64,000 nucleotides of DNA from Bacteroidia bacterium (lineage in GTDB: Bacteria > Bacteroidota > Bacteroidia > SXHM01), in the NCBI GenBank assembly GCA_022072225.1, contig JAJVIC010000007.1, positions 248,001-312,000 on the forward strand, given 5' to 3'. The notes under the pieces were generated by a model. The model was not told the DNA's origin. It did not search any database and saw only the letters and a program-made list of their open reading frames with translations. The position numbers and the translations under genes are program-made. This document shows positions 1-8,379 of the stretch, one piece after another (the first letter of the stretch is position 1; each line of letters begins with the position of its first letter).

Positions 1-1422
1 ATCACCCCGCACACCCGCAACAAACGAAAACGATGACAGGTTGTTATAACTGTATTCTGCAAACGCACCCGGCACTATTTCCCTGCGCGTGAACAGCGAA
101 TCGTTATACGTTTCCACATAATCATCCAATAAAAAACTAAACCCCGTGCGGATTTTATTGTCGCCATTCACCAGCTTATCCTGGTAAATCAAATTGGCGT
201 AAAGCGTTTTTTCTGCTCCCGAATACTGCTTAACGCCAAACGAAGCATTCATTTCGTGATACCGTACCGAAGTAATCAAACCCAGGCTGCGATCAACATT
301 TCCCGGAAACATCAATCCCGTTTTGTTGCTTATCTCTGCTTGTCTGGTCAGCACTTTTATCCGGTATTTCTCCATCGCTCCGTGTCCCGAATGTTCTTCA
401 AAAGCCTCATCCGTTTGTCCTCCCGTTTTGTTTTCATACACGCCTTTAATATTCAGCTGCGACTCAATACGTTTTCCGCTGTGATATTTCCAGCGGTTGT
501 AAAAGGTGTATTGTTGTTGCAGAGGCGTATCCATAAAACCATCGTGGTTGCTGTCGTTCTGTCTGAAGATGGTGTTCCCGTGAAGAAATAACAATGTACC
601 TAACTTCTGGTTGAATTTTGTTCCCGCATGAACATTTGCCTCTGCCCGTCCTCCTGAGCTGCCGTAAACATTCACAAAAAATTTATCTGCTTTATCCGCA
701 TCCGGCTTCAGAAATTCAAGATTTATCTGTCCTGCCATCTGCTCATATCCATTCACTACCGAACCTGTTCCTTTAGATACCTGAATGGATTCTATCCAGG
801 TGCCCGGCACAAAGCCAAGACCATAAGCAGAGGACAAACCGCGTATCAATGGAATCATTTCACCTTGTATCTGTGTGTAGATTCCATCCAGTCCCAGCAA
901 CTGAATTTTCTTGGCTCCTGATACTGCATCGGTGTAAACCACATCTACCGAAGCATTGGTGGTAAAGCTTTCGCTCAGATTGCAGCAGGCTGCTTTCTGC
1001 AATTCAGCACTTGTTATTTTTTCCGTCAGTATCGGGTCTATCCGCGAAAGAAAAGTGCTTTTTTGTTTTTCTTCAATAATTACCTGGCCCAGTTCAACGC
1101 TGCTTTTCAGCTTAATGGTAACAAACGTTTCGTTGCTGATGCTAAGCGTGTCGCTTACATAACCCGTAAAGCTTACTACTAATTTTGTTTCTGTTTTAGC
1201 AGGTTTGCTGAGTGTGAATTTTCCGTCAATTCCGGTAACTACACCTTCATTTGTCCCCAGCCAATGCACATTGGCGAAGGGAAGCGGAGCTTCTTTTTTC
1301 TGCTCGTCAATTCCGTAAACAATTCCTTCAAGGCTTTGCGCAAATGCACCCCATCTTAATCCTCCCCAAAGGGGAGGAAACAATAGGAAGACGATTAATA
1401 GTTTTATAAATCTGTTTTTCAT
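1..1422 (-). CDS. TonB-dependent receptor, partial (3' end outside window)
   Basis: The frame stays open from an ATG at 1422 to the window edge, giving about 474 N-terminal residues. It starts with a signal peptide ending near AFAQS, then a carboxypeptidase-regulatory-like domain (about residues 30-105; GxVxG...DGKFTL pattern, as in SusC-type receptors) and a plug domain with an IQVSKGTGSVVNGYEQMAG-type stretch typical of TonB receptor plugs. The barrel has begun where the window ends. It would import a ligand across the outer membrane using TonB energy. A HYC_CC_PP-type gene lies just upstream on the same strand, and in this phylum that pairing often goes with metal-related receptors; the substrate is inference. 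The signal peptide contains a dispersed inverted repeat (1361-1377). Confidence 0.9.
   Translation of the reverse strand, partial: MKNRFIKLLIVFLLFPPLWGGLRWGAFAQSLEGIVYGIDEQKKEAPLPFANVHWLGTNEGVVTGIDGKFTLSKPAKTETKLVVSFTGYVSDTLSISNETFVTIKLKSSVELGQVIIEEKQKSTFLSRIDPILTEKITSAELQKAACCNLSESFTTNASVDVVYTDAVSGAKKIQLLGLDGIYTQIQGEMIPLIRGLSSAYGLGFVPGTWIESIQVSKGTGSVVNGYEQMAGQINLEFLKPDADKADKFFVNVYGSSGGRAEANVHAGTKFNQKLGTLLFLHGNTIFRQNDSNHDGFMDTPLQQQYTFYNRWKYHSGKRIESQLNIKGVYENKTGGQTDEAFEEHSGHGAMEKYRIKVLTRQAEISNKTGLMFPGNVDRSLGLITSVRYHEMNASFGVKQYSGAEKTLYANLIYQDKLVNGDNKIRTGFSFLLDDYVETYNDSLFTRREIVPGAFAEYSYNNLSSFSFVAGVRGD
1361..1377. repeat. dispersed GC-rich inverted repeat inside a signal peptide
   Basis: A cctcccc-aaa-ggggagg palindrome followed by a purine/T-rich tail. 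It is read as PPLWGG inside the TonB receptor signal peptide. Relatives occur at 12353, 25610 and 60000. Confidence 0.7.
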
Positions 1423-1444
1423 GTTCTTTTGTTTTGTCTCGTAT

Positions 1445-1508
1445 CGTCATGCTGAACTTGTTTCAGCATCGTTAAAGTCAAAGACCCTGAAACCAGTTCA
1501 GGGTGACG
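1445..1508. repeat. dispersed imperfect palindrome (GTCATGCTGAAC family), copy 1
   Basis: About 64 bp. The left arm is cgtcatgctgaacttgtttc and the right arm ends cagttcagggtgacg; the arms are near-reverse complements. A second copy is at 14357-14411. It lies between the TonB receptor and the HYC_CC_PP gene and could fold as a hairpin in either transcript. Confidence 0.8.
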
Positions 1509-1547
1509 TTAGCCAACAAAAATGTCAGCTACAAAAACAAAAGAGAA

Positions 1548-1940
1548 TCAGATACGAAAAACGGAGACGAGAATAAGAATGTCTTTCCCTGAAATGAGAG
1601 GAGGAGCATGTGCAGCCTCAGAGGGTTGCGCTTGTGCAACTTCAGTAAAAACAAAAACAGGAAGCGTAAAAAAGTAATCAACAAAATCAAACTTTATATT
1701 GAAATTGCTGACAATGGTTTGAATGTCTAATTTAAAATAATCGCTTGAATAATCGCAGCACTTTGCCTGAACAGCATTGGCCGCTTTACTTTCTTTTGCG
1801 CAACAGTCTTCACTTTCAATAAACGAAAGCGTTACCGCTCCGCTTACCAGGCAAACCATTTTGTGTGCGGTAATGCCTATGCTCATTACGAGCATCAACA
1901 ACGCCATTGCAACAGAAAAGTATTTGCGTAAAAAGTTCAT
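1548..1940 (-). CDS. HYC_CC_PP-type small secreted protein
   Basis: About 130 residues. It has an N-terminal hydrophobic segment (MNFLRKYFSVAMALLMLVMS), an HKMVC motif where the family usually has HYC, an EDCC pair, a further CC pair (KCCD), a Pro pair (APPL) and a C-terminal hydrophobic ILILVSVFRI end. This matches the Bacteroidota HYC_CC_PP pattern by eye. An upstream GTG at 1946 overlaps the putative -7 box at 1946-1953, so I chose the ATG at 1940. The gene is directly upstream of the TonB receptor in the same direction. The Cys/His content suggests metal binding, but that is inference. Confidence 0.7.
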   Translation of the reverse strand: MNFLRKYFSVAMALLMLVMSIGITAHKMVCLVSGAVTLSFIESEDCCAKESKAANAVQAKCCDYSSDYFKLDIQTIVSNFNIKFDFVDYFFTLPVFVFTEVAQAQPSEAAHAPPLISGKDILILVSVFRI

Positions 1941-1945
1941 TGACA

Positions 1946-1953
1946 CAAAAGTA
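1946..1953 (-). promoter_or_regulatory. -7 promoter box (TACTTTTG)
   Basis: On the minus strand this matches the Bacteroidota TAnnTTTG -7 consensus. It ends five bases before the ATG at 1940, which implies a nearly leaderless transcript. Confidence 0.5.
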
Positions 1954-1959
1954 AAAAAA

Positions 1960-2307
1960 TTATTTCGAGAAATGTTTGCGCGTAATCACCTTCAGCAGCT
2001 CACGCTCCAGAATAAATTGCGTTATTTTTTCCACTGCCTGCGCAAAAGAGTTATCTGCAAAAATCTCATTTGCTTTCTTTTCACTTAAGTCTATGGTATA
2101 AAGTAATTGCGAAAACTTATTGCGATTATTTTCCAACAGGTTCTTTACAACGGGCCTTACCTGCATAAACAATTCGTCATAAGCCGTGGCAATGTTTCCC
2201 GAAAACGAAATATCAATTCCGTTTGACGCAAAATCTTTTTCCACCTGCGCAGCCGTGAGTCGGATGATCTCTTCGTTGTTTTTGTAAATGGAAATATCGG
2301 TTTGCAT
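1960..2307 (-). CDS. conserved-type hypothetical protein
   Basis: 115 residues from an ATG. Soluble, charged and mostly helical in appearance, with no signal peptide and no cysteines. It has no motif I recognise. It lies 41 bp downstream of the ferredoxin gene on the same strand and 20 bp before the HYC_CC_PP gene. Coding potential is supported by the clean start, length and tight spacing. The function is unknown. Confidence 0.6.
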   Translation of the reverse strand: MQTDISIYKNNEEIIRLTAAQVEKDFASNGIDISFSGNIATAYDELFMQVRPVVKNLLENNRNKFSQLLYTIDLSEKKANEIFADNSFAQAVEKITQFILERELLKVITRKHFSK

Positions 2308-2348
2308 GATTTATTTACCGCGGAGGCTCTGAGAGCGCTGAGGTGACT

Positions 2349-2657
2349 TCAGGCTTGCAGAACCAGACGTTCTACAGGCGTATTTTCAACAATGTGTTTC
2401 TGTATTATTTCTTCCACATCGCTGAGTTGCACGTTGCGGTAATAAACCCCTTCAGGGTAGACAACTAAAGTTGGTCCACTTTCGCAGGCATCCAGACAGC
2501 CTGCTCGTTGTGCGCGAACTTGTGTTTTCAACCCTTTGTCAAGCAACGATTTTTTAAAGGCGGCAACCAATTCCAGTCCGTGTTTTTCACCACAGCTTTG
2601 GCGCTCACCGGCTGCACGCTCGTTGGTGCAAATGAATATGTGTTTTTTGAATTTCAA
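2349..2657 (-). CDS. thioredoxin-like [2Fe-2S] ferredoxin
   Basis: 102 residues. The four cysteines C10, C22, C54 and C58 fit the C-x(11)-C...C-x(3)-C arrangement of thioredoxin-like [2Fe-2S] ferredoxins; the CTNER and AGCLDACESGP surroundings are typical, and the C-terminal half keeps the VVYPEGVYYRNV strand-turn. It is a likely soluble one-electron carrier of unknown partner. Its ATG overlaps the end of the upstream polyprenyl synthase gene by 4 bases (ATGA type), so the two are probably translationally coupled. Confidence 0.88.
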   Translation of the reverse strand: MKFKKHIFICTNERAAGERQSCGEKHGLELVAAFKKSLLDKGLKTQVRAQRAGCLDACESGPTLVVYPEGVYYRNVQLSDVEEIIQKHIVENTPVERLVLQA

Positions 2658-3613
2658 CTTTGTCGTTGCATTAATTGTTCTGTAAAATCTGTCAGCACTT
2701 TTTTCTTTTCAGCAGGGGCTTTTACTTTTTCAAGAGCAGCAAGCCCTTGGTTGTAAAATTTTTGCATTTCCGCTTCTGCCAGTTTCTTCACCTCCAGTAA
2801 ATGATAAACCGCCTTTACGCCTTCTACTTTTTTGCGGTCATCTTTTTCGTTCAGCAAATCATTGAGTTTTGTTCTTGTTGGTTCGTCAGCCAGCTCAAAC
2901 GCCTTCAACAGCAGGAATGTTTTTTTGTTTGAGATAATATCGCCACCTGTTTGTTTGCCTACTTTTTCCGCTTCGCCAAATACATCCAGAATATCATCCT
3001 GTAGCTGAAATGCAATGCCGGTGTTCTTGCCGAATACATATAAATTCGCTGCGTCTTCATCGGTTGCTCCCGAAACCAAAGCTCCCATTTGCAGAGCAGC
3101 ACCCAGCAGCACCGCTGTCTTCAATTCTATCATGTGAAGGTAATCGGCAATGGAAACATTTTTTGCTGTTTCAAAGGTCATGTCTAACTGTTGTCCTTCA
3201 CAAATTTTCAATGCTGTATTATTAAAAACGGGAAGCAGTTTTTTCAGCAAGCCGCCATCATAAGCTGATAACAATTCATACGATTTAATAAACATTGCAT
3301 CACCTGAAAGTATGGCAGTACTGCTTCCCCACTTCTGCCAGACGGTTGGCTTTCCGCGTCTGAGAGGTGCATTGTCCATTATGTCATCGTGCAATAAAGT
3401 GAAATTATGAAACACCTCTATTGCAACTGCTGCGTCTAATGCTTTTTCATAATCTGTTTTGTACAATGAATATCCCAACAAAGCAAGTACAGGGCGCATG
3501 CGTTTGCCGCCCAATGAAAAGGTATAGGTAACAGGCTCATACAGTTCAGCCGGTTGTGCAGGAATATTTACAGAACGTATTTTCTGATTGATTTTCTCCA
3601 ACAGGTTTTGCAT
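2654..3613 (-). CDS. trans-polyprenyl diphosphate synthase
   Basis: About 319 residues. It makes linear isoprenoid diphosphates by head-to-tail condensation of IPP. The first Asp-rich motif is DDIMD (about 76-80), followed by NAPLRRGKPT, and the second is QLQDDILD (about 204-210); GGKRMRP near residue 36 provides the IPP-binding Lys and Arg. The ATG at 3613 is preferred over the adjacent GTG at 3616. Chain length cannot be judged by eye; supply of the menaquinone side chain or lipid carriers is plausible. It is co-oriented with the epimerase upstream (11-bp gap) and overlaps the ferredoxin gene downstream. Confidence 0.9.
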   Translation of the reverse strand: MQNLLEKINQKIRSVNIPAQPAELYEPVTYTFSLGGKRMRPVLALLGYSLYKTDYEKALDAAVAIEVFHNFTLLHDDIMDNAPLRRGKPTVWQKWGSSTAILSGDAMFIKSYELLSAYDGGLLKKLLPVFNNTALKICEGQQLDMTFETAKNVSIADYLHMIELKTAVLLGAALQMGALVSGATDEDAANLYVFGKNTGIAFQLQDDILDVFGEAEKVGKQTGGDIISNKKTFLLLKAFELADEPTRTKLNDLLNEKDDRKKVEGVKAVYHLLEVKKLAEAEMQKFYNQGLAALEKVKAPAEKKKVLTDFTEQLMQRQS

Positions 3614-3624
3614 CACAAAACCGA

Positions 3625-4566
3625 TTAGATGAGAGAAATAAATTGCCCCTGCTCAATCACTTTTTTCAATCCTTCTTCAAAAGGAACTGTTTCGCGCTTC
3701 AGCAGCAGCTTCATTTTTGACGTGTCGGGTTGTCTGCGCGTCATGTCGCCTTCTTTCAATTCAGGGAGGTGAACAATTTTTGACGAAGAGCCTGTAACTT
3801 TAATAATGATGTTTGCCAATTCTAAAATGGTAATTTCTTTGGTTCCGCCTATGTTCACCACATCATTGATATACATATTATTATAAAACGCATTGGTACA
3901 GGCTTCAACATTATCTTCAATAAAACAGAATGTACGGGTTTGTTTTCCTTCTCCGTAAATGGTGATATCATTATTCTGCAAAGCAGCATAGATAAACTTA
4001 GAAATTACAAAGTCTTTACTTTGCTTTGGCCCGTAGGTATTGAAGAAGCGGAATACTGTAAATTCCAGTCCAAACTCACGCTGGTAGGAACGCAGATAAG
4101 CTTCGCCCACGTTCTTTACGATGGCATAAGGAAGGCGGGAGTTAAGCGGAGTTGTGTCTTCGTTTTGAGGAAACTCAACCGGTTCGCCATAAACTTCGGA
4201 TGAGGAAGAGAAATAAACGCGTCTTACTCCGGTATTTTTAGAAAGATTGAGTATGTTTTTTATTCCTGTAATATCTTCCAATACCATTACAGGATTAGCA
4301 AGCGTGCGTTTTACACCAACAAGTGCTGCATAATGAAACACATAATCAAAGGTGTAGGCATAAAATACGCTGGAAATGTCTTCAAAGTGATTGACATCGC
4401 ATTTGATGAACTTTACATTCCGGAAAGGCGAATCGGGCAATTTTTTTAATGACCCGGTGCGCAGGTTATCAACTATAACCACATAATTGTCCGGGTCTTC
4501 AGCCAACTTTCCGGCTAATGAACTGCCCACAAAACCTGCTCCGCCTGTTACAAGAATTTTTCTCAT
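3625..4566 (-). CDS. NAD-dependent nucleotide-sugar epimerase/dehydratase
   Basis: 313 residues, extended SDR family. It has an N-terminal Rossmann GGAGFVG (8-14), Asp-33 for NAD ribose, the FSSSSEVYGE catalytic-Ser/Thr region (about 119-127), and YAIVK (147-151) with the catalytic Tyr and Lys. TYGPKQ and the C-terminal FxEG region are also typical. It likely acts on a UDP- or dTDP-sugar for surface polysaccharide; 4-epimerase versus UDP-glucuronate decarboxylase cannot be separated by eye. A TACTTTTG box lies 17 bp upstream. Confidence 0.85.
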   Translation of the reverse strand: MRKILVTGGAGFVGSSLAGKLAEDPDNYVVIVDNLRTGSLKKLPDSPFRNVKFIKCDVNHFEDISSVFYAYTFDYVFHYAALVGVKRTLANPVMVLEDITGIKNILNLSKNTGVRRVYFSSSSEVYGEPVEFPQNEDTTPLNSRLPYAIVKNVGEAYLRSYQREFGLEFTVFRFFNTYGPKQSKDFVISKFIYAALQNNDITIYGEGKQTRTFCFIEDNVEACTNAFYNNMYINDVVNIGGTKEITILELANIIIKVTGSSSKIVHLPELKEGDMTRRQPDTSKMKLLLKRETVPFEEGLKKVIEQGQFISLI

Positions 4567-4583
4567 CGTTTTTTGTCGGGTGG

Positions 4584-4591
4584 CAAAAGTA
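4584..4591 (-). promoter_or_regulatory. -7 promoter box (TACTTTTG)
   Basis: Minus-strand TAnnTTTG match, 17 bp before the epimerase ATG at 4566. It would start the epimerase/polyprenyl synthase/ferredoxin unit. Confidence 0.5.
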
Positions 4592-4599
4592 AGTGAATT

Positions 4600-6198
4600 T
4601 TACTCGGGATTCACCTGCTCTTTAGCGTTTTTTAATTCCTGAAGGTAGAGCGCATCCGAGATGTCGGCTCCGTTTTTATAGTAAAATACCCCCCCCCAGT
4701 CGTGGGTTAGTTTTTTATAAATGGTTTGAACCCCGTCTATTTTAACAGTTGTGAGGATAATAGTTTTTCCTGTTTCTTTAACGGTTTCTTCTTTATAAGA
4801 ATTGTTTTTGCGCAGTTCATACAGTGCTTTGGCGGCTTCTTCCTTTTTACGGATAGCTTCTTCTTCTTTGGCTTTTAATTCGGCTGCAATGCGTTCGGCT
4901 TCTTGTTTCTCACGCTCGGCTTTCTCTGCTAAGATGCGTTCTTTTTCTTCTTTTGCCAATCGGTCGGCTTCTTCCTGTGCTTTGCGGTCAGCCTCTATTT
5001 TTGCCAATCGGTCGGCCTCTTCTTTGGCTTTTTGTTCCTGTTCAGCTTTTATACGCGCCTGTTCTTCTGCTTCGCGTTTTTTACGTTCTGCTTCTATTTT
5101 AGCAGCTTCTTCGGCTTTTAATCGCGCTTTTTCGGCCTCTTCTTTGGCTTTTAGTTCTGCTTTAGCGGTTGCGATAGAATCAACAATAAACTTTTCGCGT
5201 GCTTTTTCTTTTGCCTTCAACTCTTCTGACAGGCGTTTTTCCTCGGCCCTTGCATTGGCTATTGAATCGGCAACGGCTTTTTCTCTCAGTTTTCCGGCCT
5301 TTTTCATGGCTTCAGCCTCGGCTTCTTTTCTTGCTTTTTCTTCAGCTGCAAGGCGTATGGCTTCGGTTTTTGCATTGGCAATGGAGTCGGCAATAAACTG
5401 CTGTCGGGCCATTTTTTCGGCTTCGGCTTTTTTACGGGCCTGCTCCGCTTTGGCTAATTCTTTCAGTTTTTCTTCTTCGCTTTTCTTAAGGTCTTCTTCC
5501 TGCTTTCGCTTTTCCATCATTTTGGCTAAATGTGCCTGCACGGCAGCCAATGAATCTAATCTTGCTTTTTCTTTTGCCTGTACTGCAAGTAACAGTGCAT
5601 TTTCGGCATCGCGTTTAGCCTGCTCCTGCCTTGCCAGTTCCTCGGCTTCCAGCCTGCGTTTCTCAGCCTCGGCACGGGCTTTTTCTTCGGCAAGTTTTCT
5701 CAGGCGCTCGCGTTCGGCAGCCTCGGCCATTTGTTTTTTCCACTCATCAAGGTCGTAATTAACGGTTATAAAGCCGCCTTCATTTTCTTTATAAAGCACC
5801 CCCCCTGCGCTTTGTTCCCACTTTTTTTTGCCTTTGGCATCGGCTGTGAGAGGGTTTAAGTCTATTTCTATTTGTTTGGTGAATGTTTCATTCCGCTTGT
5901 TTTCGGGAACTTCGGTAATGAAATTGAATGTTTTGGTAGTAGAACCCGGCAGTCCGGCACTTATCACATATTCAGCCCCCAATTCCAGTTTAGCTCTGAA
6001 TTTACCGGCTGAGTTGGTGGTACGGTAAAGCAACTTGCCTTTATCTCTGAAAATCTTTATTTCTGCGCCATCTACGGGCTTTCCGGCACTGGTTACAATG
6101 CCGTCAACCATCAATGAACCGCCTTCCTGGGCAAAAGCCGAAAAGGCAGAAACCACCCACAGGGCAAGTAAAAAGATGTTTCGGCTAAAGCAATTCAT
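4600..6198 (-). CDS. secreted Glu/Lys/Ala-rich coiled-coil protein with N-terminal carboxypeptidase-regulatory-like domain
   Basis: About 532 residues from the ATG at 6198; the longer upstream frame would start inside a -7 box. It has a signal peptide (about 1-24, ending AFAQ), then a beta-rich carboxypeptidase-regulatory-like domain (about 30-115). A very long charged coiled coil (about 145-480) carries a recurring DSIA motif. The C-terminal domain is small and globular. A GGVLYK motif before the coil and a GGVFYYK motif after it look like a split or duplicated element, and both are encoded by G tracts (7 and 9 G). The TolA-like shape suggests a periplasmic spacer or scaffold. The function is unknown. 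Confidence 0.8.
   Translation of the reverse strand: MNCFSRNIFLLALWVVSAFSAFAQEGGSLMVDGIVTSAGKPVDGAEIKIFRDKGKLLYRTTNSAGKFRAKLELGAEYVISAGLPGSTTKTFNFITEVPENKRNETFTKQIEIDLNPLTADAKGKKKWEQSAGGVLYKENEGGFITVNYDLDEWKKQMAEAAERERLRKLAEEKARAEAEKRRLEAEELARQEQAKRDAENALLLAVQAKEKARLDSLAAVQAHLAKMMEKRKQEEDLKKSEEEKLKELAKAEQARKKAEAEKMARQQFIADSIANAKTEAIRLAAEEKARKEAEAEAMKKAGKLREKAVADSIANARAEEKRLSEELKAKEKAREKFIVDSIATAKAELKAKEEAEKARLKAEEAAKIEAERKKREAEEQARIKAEQEQKAKEEADRLAKIEADRKAQEEADRLAKEEKERILAEKAEREKQEAERIAAELKAKEEEAIRKKEEAAKALYELRKNNSYKEETVKETGKTIILTTVKIDGVQTIYKKLTHDWGGVFYYKNGADISDALYLQELKNAKEQVNPE
4689..4697. repeat. nine-base C/G homopolymer in coding sequence
   Basis: Nine consecutive C on the plus strand (G9 in the coding strand), near the 3' end of the coiled-coil gene. 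It encodes Gly-Gly of GGVFYYK. A one-base slip would change the last 30 or so residues. Confidence 0.85.
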
Positions 6199-6249
6199 TA
6201 TTGGTCGTAATAATAGCTGGTTTTCGTCTTGTTTTCCGCTTGGAACGGG

Positions 6250-6257
6250 CAAAAATA
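6250..6257 (-). promoter_or_regulatory. -7 promoter box (TATTTTTG)
   Basis: Minus-strand TAnnTTTG match, 51 bp upstream of the ATG at 6198 of the coiled-coil protein. It supports the shorter start. Confidence 0.5.
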
Positions 6258-6466
6258 CAAAAAAGAGGCATTGGTGGGGAGGTATCTGAAATTCGGACGG
6301 AAAGAATGGTATTTTTTGTCTTGTTATTAACCTGATTAGTCTAATTTCTAAAACTTATCCACAACCCGATGTGTAATAAGAGGCAATTGAAGATTATTGG
6401 TTTTAAACACACGCAATTCTTCTTCAAGGCAAAAAAAAAGTACTAACGATTTAAATAAATAAGAAG

Positions 6467-6844
6467 ATGAGACAAGCACTTACAAACTACATGCCTCCGA
6501 TGTCTGCAGAAAGAATGCCTCAAACAGATAATCTGATGATTAAAGCTAACTATCAGCTTATCCAATTGAAAACAGACGACATTCTTTTTATTAAAGCACT
6601 TGCCGATTATGTAATTATTAAAACCACTACCGGCAAATACATAACATTAAGCACCATGAAAGAGATGTGCGATGCCTTGCCTAAAGACAAATTTATTCGT
6701 ACTCACCGTTCATTTATTGTGAACATGAACAAAATACACCTTATTAAAGGGTCGAGCATAACAATAACTGATAACAACGTTCAGTTTACCGTTCCAATCG
6801 GAAGGGTTTATAAAAAAGCATTAAAAGCAACATTGAATTCTTAG
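6467..6844 (+). CDS. stand-alone LytTR DNA-binding protein
   Basis: 125 residues. The LytTR domain spans about residues 28-120; the signature IKALADYVIIKTTTGKYI and FIRTHRSFIVNMNKI is intact (the RTHRSFIVN helix-turn and N-M-N-K are highly typical). There is no receiver domain or membrane segment, so any input must come from another protein. It is preceded by about 270 bp of AT-rich DNA and followed by a strong terminator, so it is monocistronic. It is a probable transcription regulator; targets are unknown. Confidence 0.88.
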   Translation: MRQALTNYMPPMSAERMPQTDNLMIKANYQLIQLKTDDILFIKALADYVIIKTTTGKYITLSTMKEMCDALPKDKFIRTHRSFIVNMNKIHLIKGSSITITDNNVQFTVPIGRVYKKALKATLNS

Positions 6845-6865
6845 TTGGTTTAGGTTTGATGTGTT

Positions 6866-6905
6866 GCCCCGCTGTGTTTTAGGTTCACAGCGGGGCTTTT
6901 TGTTT
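6866..6905 (+). terminator. rho-independent terminator after the LytTR gene
   Basis: Perfect 11-bp stem (gccccgctgtg / cacagcggggc), 9-base loop, then a T-rich run. Its tail merges into the -7 box of the next gene. Confidence 0.88.
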
Positions 6906-6912
6906 ATTTTTG
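6905..6912 (+). promoter_or_regulatory. -7 promoter box (TATTTTTG) touching the nfu start codon
   Basis: TAnnTTTG match ending four bases before the ATG at 6917, so the transcript would be leaderless or nearly so. The same 4-base spacing occurs at 20795 and 26209. Confidence 0.5.
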
Positions 6913-6916
6913 CACC

Positions 6917-7537
6917 ATGAACACTACCCTAACACTAAAACGCCCCGTTACCATCTACGCTGAAAGCACACCCAACCCGAATGCAATGAAATTTGTTGCC
7001 AACATAGGGTTGCTGAAAGATGTAAGCGTGGAATACACTTCTAAAGCACAGGCAAAAGGTTCGCCTCTTGCACAAAGCCTTTTTGATTTTCCTTTTGTGG
7101 CTGGAGTTTTTATTGCCGCCAACTTTGTATCAGTTACCAAAAACAACTCAACAGAGTGGGACACTGTTATTCTTGAACTTCGCAGTTTTATCCGCGAATT
7201 TCTTGTTAATGGAGGCGAAGCAGTAACAGAACTTCCCGAAAAGAAAGAAGAGATTACAGTTGCAAAAACAGAGGCTGCAACAACCGCTGCCTCAAAAGCC
7301 AATCCTGTAATTGACGGAAAAATAATTGCTATTCTGGAACAATATGTTCGTCCGGCAGTGGAAGGTGATGGCGGAAATATTGAGTTCAAATCGTTTGAAG
7401 ACGGTAAAGTAAAGGTAGTATTGCAGGGTGCGTGCAGCGGATGTCCTTCTTCCACTATTACACTGAAAGCGGGCATTGAAGCCTTGCTGAAAAAAATGAT
7501 TCCCGAAGTGCAGGAAGTAGTAGCAGTAACGGAGTAA
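6917..7537 (+). CDS. NifU/Nfu-type Fe-S cluster carrier
   Basis: 206 residues. The N-terminal Nfu_N domain (about 10-100) has the [11 protein letters not shown] signature. A flexible Ala/Lys/Thr linker (about 107-128) follows, and the NifU C-terminal domain (about 133-206) has the cluster-binding CSGC at 173-176. It delivers [4Fe-4S] clusters to apo-proteins in the cytoplasm. Its stop overlaps the rsmA start by one base (TAATG), so the two are co-translated. Confidence 0.92.
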   Translation: MNTTLTLKRPVTIYAESTPNPNAMKFVANIGLLKDVSVEYTSKAQAKGSPLAQSLFDFPFVAGVFIAANFVSVTKNNSTEWDTVILELRSFIREFLVNGGEAVTELPEKKEEITVAKTEAATTAASKANPVIDGKIIAILEQYVRPAVEGDGGNIEFKSFEDGKVKVVLQGACSGCPSSTITLKAGIEALLKKMIPEVQEVVAVTE

Positions 7538-8304
7538 TGTATCCTGTTCGCGCCAAAAAACACTTAGGTCAGCATTTTCTCAAAGACGAAAACATTGCCC
7601 GTAAAATTGCTGAAAGCCTGAGCGGACATGGTAATTACAAGCATGTTCTGGAAATAGGTCCCGGAACGGGGATGCTGACTAAATACCTTTTAGAGAATAA
7701 GGAGATTGATGTAAGTGTAGTGGAGGTTGACCGCGAATCGGTTGAATTTCTGAAACTGAACTTCCCGCAACTGAAAGGCAAAATAATGGAAGGTGATTTT
7801 CTGAGACTGAACATTGACCTGGAACGATATGCCATCATCGGAAATTTTCCTTACAACATTTCGTCACAGATATTTTTCAACGTTTTGGAACACCGCAACC
7901 AAATACCCGAAGTGGTGTGCATGATACAAAAAGAAGTGGCATTGCGCATAGCCTCGCCACCGGGCAATAAAGAGTATGGAATACTGAGTGTATTGCTTTC
8001 AGCCTTTTATAATATTGAATACCTCTTCACCGTAAATGAAACTGTTTTTGTTCCGCCACCCAAAGTAAAATCAGCTGTTATCCGCCTTATGCGAAATACA
8101 ACCGCAAGTCTTGGCTGCGATGAAAAAGAATTTTTCACAGTAGTAAAAACAGCTTTTAATCAACGCAGAAAAACATTACGTAATGCACTCAAAAGTCTTA
8201 CTTTCGCACCCGTTGCAGAAAGCAAACTGCTTGACAAACGTGCAGAACAACTGAGTGTAGCGGAGTTTGTTGAGCTGACGAAGTTGCTGTCTGCAAATAA
8301 ATAA
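7537..8304 (+). CDS. rsmA: 16S rRNA dimethyladenosine transferase
   Basis: 255 residues, the usual family length. It N6-dimethylates the two adjacent adenosines in the 3'-terminal hairpin of 16S rRNA during small-subunit assembly. Visible motifs are KKHLGQHFL at the N-terminus, the SAM-binding EIGPGTG (about 40-46), catalytic NFPYNIS (about 103-109), VFVPPPKV and the [10 protein letters not shown] region of the C-terminal domain. It is coupled to the Nfu gene by a one-base overlap. Confidence 0.95.
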   Translation: MYPVRAKKHLGQHFLKDENIARKIAESLSGHGNYKHVLEIGPGTGMLTKYLLENKEIDVSVVEVDRESVEFLKLNFPQLKGKIMEGDFLRLNIDLERYAIIGNFPYNISSQIFFNVLEHRNQIPEVVCMIQKEVALRIASPPGNKEYGILSVLLSAFYNIEYLFTVNETVFVPPPKVKSAVIRLMRNTTASLGCDEKEFFTVVKTAFNQRRKTLRNALKSLTFAPVAESKLLDKRAEQLSVAEFVELTKLLSANK

Positions 8305-8306
8305 TT

Positions 8307-8365
8307 CTCTGCGGTTCTTTGCGTATCCCGATAGCTATCGGGACTTTGCGCTCTCTGCGGTTAAA
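8307..8365. repeat. dispersed inverted repeat with nested palindrome
   Basis: A ctctgcggttctttgcg element and its partner flank the perfect palindrome tcccgatagctatcggga (8326-8343). It lies in the rsmA-mgtE gap. The inner palindrome recurs at 12336-12352. Confidence 0.75.
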
Positions 8366-8379
8366 TTTTTGCGGTTAAA

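Noticed and set aside
4802-5758. 318-residue Ser/Ala-rich frame opposite the coiled-coil gene
   Set aside because: Antisense shadow of the Glu/Lys/Ala-rich coding sequence.
6955-7563. 202-residue minus-strand frame opposite nfu
   Set aside because: Shadow of a confidently identified gene; no family features.
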